Source: Papilionanthe hookeriana x Papilionanthe teres
Lineage: Eukaryota; Streptophyta; Magnoliopsida; Asparagales; Orchidaceae
Assembly: GCA_022702705.1 (NCBI GenBank)
Contig: CM040428.1
Coordinates: forward strand, 109,820,022-109,884,021
DNA length: 64,000 bases
Direction: 5' to 3'
Part shown: positions 23,592-35,288 of the stretch, piece by piece
How positions within the stretch are numbered: position 1 is the first letter of the stretch
Layout: every line of letters begins with the position of its first letter
Translations under genes and position numbers: made by a program
Notes under the pieces: generated by a model
What the model was told of the DNA's origin: nothing
Seen by the model: only the letters and a program-made list of their open reading frames with translations
The model's database searches: none

Positions 23592-26500
23592 GATCGCCTC
23601 CTTCCCGAGAGCTTCCAGCGATTCTTCATTTCATTTGAGTCAATTTCATAGCATGTTATCCGTATGGATGTGTTAGTCTTCTCAAGACGAATCCATAGAG
23701 CATAAGAACTCAAAAATCCATTGAGAAATGAGAGAAATACTAGGGTTAGAAGGTCGACGGCTCATGGGATGCGCCAATTGTAGACGATGACCAGGAACCG
23801 TTCGATCGATTGTGTATCGGTTGAACGGCAAAGATCAAGTCGGACCAGAAGACGGAGAGGGACCGCGGAACGCGTGGTTGCTGACTCAGGTGGCGGCGTA
23901 GAATGGGAGCACGACACGTAGGGCTTCGGAGCTGCCGAGGTTGACGCTGCGCCAACGTGGATAAGTAGGAAAATCCATTTTTTCTATTTAATTAAATACC
24001 AGAAACTTCAAAAATTCATAACTTTGCATAGAAAAATCACAAAAATAAAAGAAACATACGCTCTTGCTCAGTAAATAAAGGAGAATAATGTAAAAAAAAT
24101 TAAATTAATTTGATGAATATTTTATTTTTAATTAATTATTTACTGATTTCAATGTTTTAATTCTCCATGCATGTAAACATTTCACCATGGCATGAGACCA
24201 TAGGGCTTTTGAAGCCTCTGACTTGGGGAACATTCCCTGAATTTTTCAAAGTCAGCGGCCATCCCTATGGCAAATTATGTATTTTTCAAGTTTATGTCAC
24301 TGTTTTTGACATTTTAATTCCAAAAATTAGCATGTTACTCAGAAAATTCCAGAAAAATTTGGTGAAGTTTCTTAGGACCAAAGGACCCTAGGAAAATTAT
24401 GGTTTGATTTAATTCCTTAAAAATAATCCTAATTGGCCTAATCACTCTAAATTAAACTTTAATTAATTAGAGTTAATCACACATTAAAATGACTTAAAAA
24501 TAATTATCCACTGATCTTTAGGATTAGGGGACCCTCACATAAAAACTTGAAGTCAATTGGAAATGCTTAACCCCACTAAATGGATTAATTAAGTCACATA
24601 ACCAAAATTAAACTTTAAAAATTCATAACCTCAAAAATACATTTCAAAAATTCACCAAATTGATTTTGGGACTTCTCTAGTATTAGAGAAGTCTAAGAAA
24701 AATAAAATTGGAATTTTCTAAAAATTTTCATTTTTAAGCATGTTTTAATATTTTCAATAATTAAAAAATAATAAAAATTACAAAAATAATAAAAATCATA
24801 AAAATGTCATATTTGATCCCCTAATCACTTAGGAACCAATCAAATATTTTTCCTAAGTCTCTAGGTTAAGATATTTGATTTCAAAGCCTTAAAACAATTT
24901 TTTTTAATTAAAAAATATTTTCTAGCCTTTTCCACTAAATTAATTCTTATAAATCAAAGAAAACTCATAAAAATATAAAATTTGTTTCTCTGAATTTCTT
25001 GAGGTTAGTGGAATTTTTGAAAAATATAAAATTCATTTTTCAACTTTTATTTTATTTTATAATAATTAACACTCGAAAACCTAAAATAATTATAATAAAT
25101 AAAATATAATTGGATAAATCACCAAAATTGGTCCAAGTGGTCCACTAGTCATTAGCAACATCCCATAATTTTTTTAAGGACAGAAACTTTATCTTGGTCA
25201 TGTTGGTGAATTTTCTTTGAAAACCCTTATTTTCCATTAAAAATAATTATATAAATAAATTAAATTCAGAAAAATCACATTTTCTCCTCTAATGTCTTAA
25301 TTGACATGTGAGTGAAGTGGCATAAAAATTTTAAGTTCATTTAAGCATAATTTAATGATTTATAAAATGAATAAGCTTAAAGGGGCATAAAGGTAATTGA
25401 AAGATTTTAACCCCTAATTAAAACTTTAGGTTTAATCAAAATGGGGGTAAAATATCTGATTTTAATTTTTTCTTAGATGATTGAAGCTTTGGGAAATCAA
25501 AGGGTAGGAACCCATTAATCACTTTAATAAACCCAAAAATGAAACTTTAATTAATTGAGTGATTTAAATTTTGGAAGATTAATTGAAATTGGATTATTGA
25601 AATGGGGATATAACTTAAGAGGATATTGATTCTTTAATTTAAAAATCCCTAAATAAATCACCTAATAATATTTAAACTTAAGAGGATGAGTGGAATTAAT
25701 AATTAAATGATTAAAGGTAAATAATTCTTAAAACCTACTTCATTAAATAATTTAATAATTGATTAAAGCCTAAAATGTTAAATGATTAAAAAGTAAATTA
25801 AAATATTTGAAACTAATTTAAAATCATCAAAAAATTACAAATTTTAAATAATTTTAAGACAACTCACCTTAAAACATAATGTAAAAATTAAATTAATTAA
25901 AGCATCAAAATTTAATAAATAATAATTTGAATACCTCTTTTAACCTAAGTTAAATCTAAAATTTAAATTAACATGAAATATCGATATCATTTATAAAAAG
26001 TTTTAACTTAAATGAATTAAACATTATTCCAAACTAAAAATCATTGATTAAAATTTCATAATTAAATCACATTAAAGTAAATCATCGACCTTTAACTTCA
26101 AATCATTAAAATCTTTAACAAATTAACTCGCCCCTGAAATCTTTAAATTATTATAACTATTAAATGAAGCGCCACTTCACTCATAAGGATAATCAAACAT
26201 CCCGACTCACCGAGCAAGGGAACAAAACTTAACTAAACCCTTGGATGATTAATTCACCTGTGTAATTAAATTCACTTGGACTCAAAATCGTCCTGCAGGT
26301 ATTGAAAAGATGTTTAGGGTTCATTCTAAGAACTTCCTCAATACGATGGGTAGTTTTAAAGAACAACTGAACTTAATTGCTCTTTGATGAAGAAAATCAT
26401 CCTTAATCAAAATCAAGAACCTAGACGTCATAGGAAATGACTAGCTATAGGATTAGGATTCTGGTAGACAACCAAAAACCTTCCTTTAGTCTTTATCTAG

Positions 26501-28048
26501 GTATTTGTTGAAATATTTAAATGCTCTAATATGTGTTTTAAAGTGTAGCTCGGAATGACGGTAGGACCCTTCAGGTACATTTTTATGTTATTGCAATCTA
26601 CTCTATTGCATTTTCTACACTGCACTTTACTCTTCTTGCGTGTTAAACATGATTGTTACATGAAAACCAAAACCATTAGGATAGCCACAATACTGAAACC
26701 CAAAACTAAATTAAAAGTCACAACAAGATAAAATTCATCGCCACAACATTCAAAATATAAAACAACTCAAAAGTTAATCACAAACAAAACAACAAAACTA
26801 CAATTGCAACTAAATTAAAATGTCTCGTTGAAAGATCGGGAATACCTTGGATGATGTAACCCACGTGTTGCTAACGGGATTTCCCACAGTCTAAATGAAA
26901 GTGTGGAACTCATTCAGTTGAGTTTAGCAAATTCATCTGGACTAAGTGAATTCGATGAAAATAACGGTGTCGGGATGACGGAACTGTGGGATCTTAATCG
27001 ATTCTGTTTAAACAACTTTAAGATTTGTTTTAATTAAAATATTTGGTCTTTAAGATTTCTAAACCAAAACACTTCTCTCATCTCCTGATTTTCACCTTCT
27101 AAAACTAAACCTCTGCAACAACAAGGAGCTTGGAGCATGGTGGGTAGCACGGCCATCGTCATCAGCAAAACTCGGGTCTACTTCAGTGAAAATTTTCTTA
27201 GAATTAAATAACAAAGCCATAGGATTTCGAGGTAGTTTTCCTAGTGCAACATAAATCCTTAACTTTTTTGTTAGGAATTTGCATAATCATGTTATGCAAA
27301 TTAAGCCCTAACCGGTCTTAGGACTCCGAGGTAGTCGTTCGGTACGACATAAACCCTCACATCTTTAAGGCTATTTGTATGATTATGTCATACAAATATA
27401 AGTCCTAATTAATTAAAATCAGCAAGATTGCAACATTAAACATCATTCCTAAATTGAAGCCAAACAATAGGATAGTTTGGGAAGTTTCCAAGATTCTTCT
27501 TGGATCCTCAGCTTCTCCTACTTCTCCTCCTTTGGAATCTTGAAATAAACTGTTCCGAATTTGAGCTAATCCCTTTTGAAATTCCAAAATTCAATCATTT
27601 GAAAACCTTGAGCTTTGAAATTCTTGAGAGTAAAACCACTGATCATTATCAAGATTTTTCTTAAATGATTCTTATCATTTAAGATGTAATTAACTATAGG
27701 GGCTTACCCTTATAGAGAACCTTAAGAACCCAAGTAATATAAACCCTGCTTAAATCCTTTATATTAAGCAGGGGAATTTGTCGGCTTATAAAATTTGTTC
27801 GCAGACCAAACGGATGTCACAAATCTTCTAGTTTATTTAACTAAGCCCCATCATCAAGCAGTGTGTCTATTCTTTGGGATAGATATACGGTTTGTGGTGT
27901 GGTACTCGTTTATATAAACTATTTGGGATGTGAGATCGGTTTGATTTCATATCTTAAAATTTTCAAACTTAAAATTATTTTCAAAAATTAAATACTACTT
28001 TTCAAATTATATATTTAAATTAAATTAAAAATTCACCGACAACTTTTG

Positions 28049-28065
28049 TAGGCGACCCCATTTTC
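28049..28065 (+). other. degenerate Tat/Ogre-type primer binding site of L2
   Basis: TAGGCGACCCCATTTTC, seven bases after the LTR end CACCGACA, is similar to the TGGCGACTCC-type site of the Tat/Ogre lineage. The match is partial. Confidence 0.45.
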
Positions 28066-29439
28066 AAAACACACAACCTAAAAATATGCCGACAATCGCA
28101 TTTGTTTTAAGATTTGGACCCAGTCACAAGCAACAGTGACATCAGTACTTTGTAGGGCAAGGTTGTCTTTGTCACTGATTTGTAAAGATCATCCAAGTTG
28201 TCTTTAGGGAGTCACTCTGACGCACTTTGAATTGACATTGGATTTGTATTTGCTAGGTATTGTCGATGCTCTTTGATCTGACATTGGATATGTATTCGCT
28301 GGACACATAAGACATGACTTCAAGTTCGAATTTCCATTAAATGCTAATAATAGGACCCTTTTCCTTTAATTCTTTCTTCATGGGCTTAAGCAGATTTCAA
28401 AATTCTGATCATGTGATTGAAATATTTTTCACTGTTCAAAGATATTTCTAAGCTGATTAATGCCTGACCAAAAGGCATAAAATCACTCAACCTTTTTTCA
28501 AAGCATAATATCAGAAGAATCTTCTTAAGATAGTCTTTCAAGTTTAATTAATCAAGGGAGGATTAAGACACCAATTTTTGATTATATGTCTGCCTCAAGA
28601 TTCTTCTCAAGGAGTCCATTTTTTTTAAATTTTTTGCTCCACTTTTTTTTACTGAGAATTACTATATCTAGTGAAGCATATTTCTTTTAAAGATTTTGAA
28701 TGTTTGAATTTGAACACCAAATATTGATTGTATGTCCACCTCAAGCTTCTTCTCAGGAAAACCCTTTTTCTTTTCCTTTCCTTTCTTTCTTTTTTTCTCT
28801 TTTTTTACTAATAATTACTATATCTGGTGGAGCACACATTAAAGATTTTGAATGTCCAAATTCATACACCAATTTTTTATTTATGCTCACCTCAAGCTTC
28901 TTCTCAGAGAGCCCTTCAAATTTTTTTTATTATCTTTCTTTTACTGCTTTTATTTTTTGAGAATTACTGTATCTGAGAGTGCATATTTCAGTTAATGATT
29001 TTGAATGTCTGAACCCCCCTAATTAATAATCCTGAAATGTCTCTTAATACGATATAAAATGGAGTAAAGATGGTGAAGCGAAGAGCTGTGTTCTAAAATA
29101 ACTCTCTAACATATCTCACTCTTAAACACAAACCACACCCTCCAATAATAACCATTTTTTGGGTCTTCAACTCCTCTTTTTATAGTTCTGTCAGCATTTG
29201 GAGCCGTGCTGGAGATTTTCTCGGTGCAATGTCTATGTCATTGTTTTGGAGTCGTCGCTCTGCTTATCTATAATATTACCCTAATATTCAATAAATCTTA
29301 TTTCTTTGGATTCCGTAAAAGGATTCTTAGATGATAAGAACTTTGAAGAAAATAAGGGCTAATAAGATAGAAAACAAAATAAAAAGGGATGTCGGTGATA
29401 ATCCCTACAAAAGAAAATTCTAGAATGTCTTATCCTAGA
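28066..29439 (+). other. sequence after the L2 primer site, no gene seen
   Basis: By position this is the 5' internal leader of an element whose coding part is missing. It holds a three-unit repeat (28,568-29,012) and pyrimidine runs. I recognise no ORF of retrotransposon or host origin. LTR L4 begins near 29,440 and presumably truncates it. Confidence 0.4.
28568..29012. repeat. three tandem units of about 146-152 bp
   Basis: Each unit runs ACACCAA, CACCTCAAGCTTCTTCTCA, a T-rich run, GAGAATTACTATATCT, then AAAGATTTTGAATGT. Unit starts are at about 28,568, 28,714 and 28,866. Confidence 0.75.
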
Positions 29440-30469
29440 AGTTTTATATAAGGATAATGAAGTTTTTGTAACCAGAGATTTCTAGATATAATATCTATCC
29501 TGAGTTTTTTAAATCTCATATAGAAGCAAGCTCCTATAATTAGTTACATCTTAGACAATTATAATTATCTAAGAAAACTTCTGATTAATGTTAATCACTT
29601 GTTTTTAAAGATGTTTTAAAGAAATAAATGTCAATGTTCAATCCTAAGGGAGATATGTCGTACTACCCTAAAAGTTTGAATTTGTCAATTTTTGTTTTTG
29701 CTTTGTTGTTTGTCATTTTTAATCATTTGTTTTATCAATGTAATTATTTCATTGTCTTGTAATTTGTTATTTGTTTTGGTGGTTATCCTAAAATTTTTTG
29801 TTTTATTTTGACTTGGTTTTGTCATTTTAATGTTTTTGTTATGTTCTATTTTGTCAATGTCGTTATTTTGATATCGTTATGATTTTGTTTTATTTTGTTA
29901 TTGTTTGTCCCATCTTCAGAATGTCATACTACAAAATAGAGTTAGCACAACCTATAACAATCAAAGAAAATTTAAAATGAAATTAATGTCATCATTTCAT
30001 CTTGATTGTCCTGCAAAACAGAGTTAGCACTCCCTATAATATATAAAAAAATCTAACACTTATTCTTATCATGTAAGAAAAAGAGTGTTAGTTGAATGTA
30101 GATTAAACTTAAGTAAGATTTAAGTTTAATGTTGATTAGACTTAAAATCTAACAAAAAGTTAGATTTTAATATTTTAGATTTAATGTCATTTGAATCTAA
30201 AAATATTTATTAGATTTAAATCTATTATTTATTAAATTTAAATATAATATTTATTAAATTTAAAATAAAAAAAAATTAGAGTTTAATATTTTAGATTTGA
30301 TGTCGTTCGAAAATGTTACCTTTAATGTCGATTAGGCTTAAAATCTAACAAAAAGTTAGATTTTATTAACTTAGATTCGATGTTATTTGAATCTAAAAAT
30401 CTTAAATTGATTAGAAGTCTGATAATAAGATTTAATATCATTTGAATCTAATATTTGCAGTTAGGTTCA

Positions 30470-31080
30470 ATATGGTTTGACTTAAGTAAGGTTTTGGTTA
30501 AATTAGATTCATGTCATGCTGAACATAAGTTAGGTTTGACTTAAGTCCAATATGGGTTGGACTTAAGTAAGGTTTATGTTAACTTAGATTCATGTCATGT
30601 TAAACCTAAGTTAGGTTTGACTTAAATCCAATATGGGTTAGACTTAAGTAAAATTTAGGTTAACTTAGATTCAAGTCATGTTGAACCTAAGTTAGGTTTG
30701 ACTTAAGTCCAATATGGGTTGGACTTAAGTAAGGTTTAAGTTAACTTAGATTCATATCATGTTGAACCTAAGTTAGATTTGAATTAAATCCAATATGGGT
30801 TGAACTTAAGTAAGGTTCAGGTTAACTTAGATTCATGTCATGTTGAACCTAAGTTAGGTTTAACTTAAGTACAATATGGGTTAGACTTAAGTAAGGTTTA
30901 GGTTAACTTAGATTCATGTCATGTTGAACCTAAGTTAGGTTTGAATTAATCCAAGATGGGTTGGACTTAAGTAAGGTTTAGGTTAACTTATATTCATGCC
31001 ATGTTGAACCTAAGTTAGGTTTGACTCAAACCCAATATGGGTTAGACTTAAGTTGGTTTTAGGTTTAGGTATAATTAAGC
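30470..31080. repeat. 81-bp minisatellite
   Basis: Seven to eight units. The marker AATATGGGTT (and variants) falls at about 30,549, 30,630, 30,711, 30,792, 30,873, 30,953 and 31,033, a spacing of 80-81. Each unit contains GTTGAACCTAAGTTAGGTTTG and GGTTAACTTAGATTCATGTC. Confidence 0.9.
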
Positions 31081-32060
31081 ATTAGTTGGTTAAGGTTTAA
31101 TAGTTTAATTAAGTCTAATGTGTTAGACCTAATTAGGGTTTAATTTTGATTAAACCTTAGTTGGTTAAGGTTTAATAGTTTAATTAAGTCTAATGTGTTA
31201 CTTAATTAGGGTTTAAGTTTGATTAAACCTTAGTTGGTTAAGTTTTAATGATTTAATTAGGTCTAATGGGTTAGGGTTTAATAGTAATTTAAACCTAATG
31301 TAAGTGAGGTTTAAGTTGATTAATTAGGTTTAATGTGAGTTAAACCTAATTAGGGGTTTAAAGGTTACTTAAACCTAATGTAATTAAGGTCTAATGGGTT
31401 AATTAAGTTTAATACGTCTTTAAACTTAATTAAAGTTTAATTTTGAATTAAATATAATGTAATTAAGGTTTAATTAAGTTAATTGTTTAATATTGTCTTA
31501 AACCTAATTAAAGTTTAATTTTGAATTAAACCTAATGTAATTAAGGCTTAATTAAGTTAATTAAGTTTAATATGTTCTTAAACTTAATTAAAGTTTAATT
31601 TTGTATTAAACCTAATGTGATTATGATTTAATTAAGTTAATTAAGTTTAATATGTCCTTAAACTTAATTAAAGTTTAATTTTGAATTAAACCTAATGTAA
31701 TTAAGGTCTAATTAAGTTTAATATGTCCTAAAACTTAAAAGTTTAATTTTGAGTTAATTAAGTTTAATATATCCTTAAACTTGATTAAAGTTTGATTTTG
31801 GATTAAACCTAATATAATTAAGGTTTAATAATTTAATTAAGTTTAATATGTCCTTAACTTAATTAAAGTTTGATTTTGTATTAGACCTAATATAACTAAG
31901 GTTTAATAAGTTAATTAAGTTTAATATGTCCTTAAACTTAATTAATTAAATTAATTAAGTTTAATATGACCTTAAACTTAATTAAAATTTAACTTTTGAT
32001 TAAACCTAATATAATTAAGGTTTAATAAGTTAATTAGGTCTAATTTGATATCTTAGACCC
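31081..32060. repeat. degenerate TTTAATTAAG-type array
   Basis: Imperfect units of roughly 60-80 bp built from AAACCTAATGTAATTAAGG, AGTTAATTAAGTTTAATATG and TCCTTAAACTTAATTAAAG. Period and unit length drift along the array. Confidence 0.75.
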
Positions 32061-33458
32061 AATTACGGCTTGTCTTGAGTCTATTTTGGGTTAGACTCAA
32101 TTTTGATTTAGTCTATTGTTGAATGGGATAAGTTGAGTGAAGATAGGACCTTTAGGTTTTTAATTTATTAATTTATAATAAATTTTAACCCTAATCTTGA
32201 AAATATCATTTAAATTTTTTTAATGGCTTAAGAATTGCCATTTTGAGGTTATTGTCTGTCACCTTAAATTTCCTGACCGTTTTCCAATTTTATTTTCCTT
32301 AATTTTTATTTTTATAATTATTATTAAAAAAAATTACAAAGTGTTTTTAAAATTAGTAAATTGTATCTTAAAGGATTTTTCTAGCCAAAGAAAAACGAGG
32401 GGATATTCCTAAGGGCCTAGAGATGATTTTCTTAAATTTTCATATTTTTCTGTTTTATAATTAATTTTTAATAATTAAAATACTAAAGAGATAATTTAAT
32501 TATTTAAAAGTTAAATATAGAGAATAAAATTATGATTTTTGTCTCATAATTTTTTCCTCTTCATGCTGAGTTCAGGGAATTTTTGTCATATTTTTAGGAT
32601 TTTTCTCTGACAAGATACATAATTTTGATTGTTTTAAGATTTATCTAGAATTAAATAAATCCAGAAAAATCTTAAGTTGTCGCATGTCCTTGCACAGGGC
32701 GAAAAGCGGTTGATCCTATGCAGGGATCCGAACAGCGGAGACAGTCAGTTTTAATCACGATCGTCCATTTCCAAAACACGGAAACAGATGACATATGTTC
32801 ATCTTGTTCATGTCTTCGACCCCGTAGACCATCCATGATCTAGGAACAAGATCTCTATCGATTCTTGATTAAATTGAGTGAAATTTGTTTCTATAGGATC
32901 GTTTTGAGATGACGAACCCATCCATACGGTGATGTATGGATTTCGAAATGGTTTTTTTCTCAAAGTGTGAAACCCGAACGCCATTAAAGTGGAAAATCCA
33001 TACTTTGGCTAGAGTCGATTTAAGCTCGATTTGATTGGTTTGGAAGCTTTGTGGAGTTTTAAGAAGGCTTTTTTCCAACTCAATTTGATGTCAAATTAAG
33101 TCTCTATATGATTTTGCTTAAAAGGGACTCGATTTGAATGGGCTTGATCAATCAAAGGCTTGGAGGCTATAGGGATGGCCGAGTTCAATTGGGCTTCTCA
33201 TCACACAGTTCCTAAATGGATTTAGTATGGTTAATTTGAATTTTTGGAAAGTTTGGCTTCACACCCTCAAAATGTCCTGTTTTAGTGCTTTCGGGTTAGC
33301 TAAATGGAGGAGATTAAGTGGGTTTCATGGCTTAAATCTATTGGGGATCAATTGCCTAGGTCCTAAAGAAGAACTTTGGTGTTGAAGGCAAGGGATTTGA
33401 TCAGTGTTTCGCTATCTCCTATATTGTTCTCCTCTATGGATGCTCTTGGGTATGGGCT

Positions 33459-33466
33459 TATTTATA
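33459..33466 (-). promoter_or_regulatory. TATA box of L4
   Basis: TATAAATA on the minus strand in GGCTATAAATAAGCCC, the best-preserved core promoter of the LTR family in this window. Confidence 0.55.
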
Positions 33467-34477
33467 GCCATGGGAGGCTTTAGATGAGCTTGGCTTGATT
33501 AGAATCCATTTGGAGGAGTTATTAATTTCCCTATTAATGCCTAGAGATAGGATTTCAGTTGTTGGAATGATGGATTTGTATTTTCTAAGGGTAAACCATG
33601 TGTAGTTTACCCATGGTTTAAGTTTGATTCGTGCATTGGCTTGCCTCTATTGGAAGGCTTGGGAGGTGGATATGGCTGTCTAAGATTGTCTTGAATCACC
33701 CCCCTTCCCCTCACCCCCATGCCATGCCTTCAACTCATTTAATGAATTGAGTGGTAAGGTGACACTTAAGCCTTCTTTCCATTATTCCCATGAATTAGTC
33801 ATGATGACTTTCAAATGATCATGATGAGCTCCTATTTTGATAAAATTGATGTGGTGTATGTTTATAGGGTGGAGGAGAGGTGTGTGATGACTCAAAGAGG
33901 GCAAGCTATCATCCCTTCAACATGTCATTTAGGGCTTAGTAGGACCATGACACATAAACCCCTTTTTTTCTTTAATTTTCCATAATTGGTATTTATGAGC
34001 TCATTCAATGATGTAGGGATGATCCAAGTTCTGATTTTCCTTCATTGTATGGAGTTTGAGGTGTTTGGTGACTCACCAAATATTCCTCCAAGGATTTATG
34101 AGGGAATGACACCTCATTTCCTTTCACGATTAAAGTGTCATTATATTTTTTTTAACCATGGTTAAGGTGATATGTCATGAGTCACCCAATGGTTTATTTT
34201 ATTTTAATGGGCCTCATGGGTTATGTGTAACCCATGTGAGGTCATTATGATGTCATTAATGGGTTTGGAATTTTGAAAACCATTTATTATGTCATAAATG
34301 GTGTCACATTTCCAAATTTTAATTTTATGGCTTTTTAATCATATTTCCATTTTTAATTAATTATGTAACTAATCAAAAATATTTGAAATTATATTATTAG
34401 CCAATAAATTAATCAAAATACTTTTGGGATTAATTATTTGGTTAAATTTTATCATTTTTGGTTCAAAATTGGGTATT

Positions 34478-35288
34478 TTGACCAAATTTGATAAATGTTG
34501 ACTAGGGTTGACCAATGTTAACCCTGGTTAAACTATATTGACCTAGGTTGACCCATTTCAATCCAAAACTGAACAATTTTGACCTTTCTTAACCTTTTCA
34601 TGGTTTGATTGGTCATTAGGTCCAAAGATTTTGTCATTTAGGGTTTAATTTTATCGTGTTGACCAATTTTAAAGTTTAGATCTATCTAAGGGTCAATGTG
34701 GTGACTTTTGGATTTTGTATTGATCTTCTTGACCAATGTTGAGTTGATTAGGTCAATAATTGACCAATGATGTCAATGTAGTAATCTTTTAGATCTTAGA
34801 TTGGCCAATTAACTAATTTTTTCTGTTAAGGTTTGACCTATGATGTCAATGTGATCGTTTTCAGGTCATGGGTTGACTGGTTAGGTCAAGATTTGACCAA
34901 TGTGGTAGTCATTATGTCAAAAATTGAACAGTTTGACCAAAGTTGAGTTTTAGTTGAAAGGTGACCTATTGTGTCAATGTGTTGGTCATTGGGTCAAGGA
35001 TTGACCATTTTGACCAAAATTGATTTTTTGGTCAAAGGTTGATCTATTGAGTCAATGGGTTGATCATTAGGTCAAGGATTGACCATTTTGTTCAAAATTG
35101 ACTTTTTGGTCAAAGCTTGACATATTGGGTCAATGGGTTAGCCATTGGATCCAGGATTAACCTTTTTGAACAAAATTGACATTTTTTCAATGATTAACCT
35201 ATTGGGTTAATGGGTTGGTCATTGGGTCAAGGATTGACCATTTCGACCAAAATTGACTTTTTGGTCAAAGGTTGGCTGCTTAGGTCAA
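34478..35288. repeat. U3 minisatellite saturated with W-boxes (TTGACC/GGTCAA)
   Basis: I count by eye about 30 copies of TTGAC(C/T) on one strand or the other in about 810 bases. The later part is a tandem repeat of 76-79 bp (TTGACCATTT-type marker at about 35,001, 35,079, 35,158, 35,234); the earlier part is a degenerate form. TTGAC(C/T) is the W-box bound by plant WRKY transcription factors. The array lies 1.0-1.8 kb upstream of the L4 TATA box. Confidence 0.8.

Larger units (their letters stand above)
21188..28041 (+). mobile_element. L2: long Tat/Ogre-like LTR, plus orientation, inverted copy of L1
   Basis: Read on plus, this copy shows the L1 landmarks in reverse order: CTGTTGACCACATTTTTAGTGAGGTC near 21,210; TTAATTATTTACT and CATGCATG near 24,130-24,170; AGGTACATTTTTATG-TATTGCAA near 26,573-26,598; CCACGTGTTGCTAACGGGATTTCCC near 26,860-26,886; AGGACTCCGAGGTAGTCG near 27,320; and ACCAAACGGATGTC near 27,805. 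It ends CACCGACA, followed by a spacer and a primer-like site. With L1 it makes inverted-repeat arms of about 7 kb. No Tat coding region is attached downstream. The 5' border is uncertain. Confidence 0.6.

Noticed and set aside
22860..23676. Several 60-110-codon frames near the L2 promoter
   Set aside because: No family motif; they lie in LTR leader/U3 and are not shared with L1 in frame.
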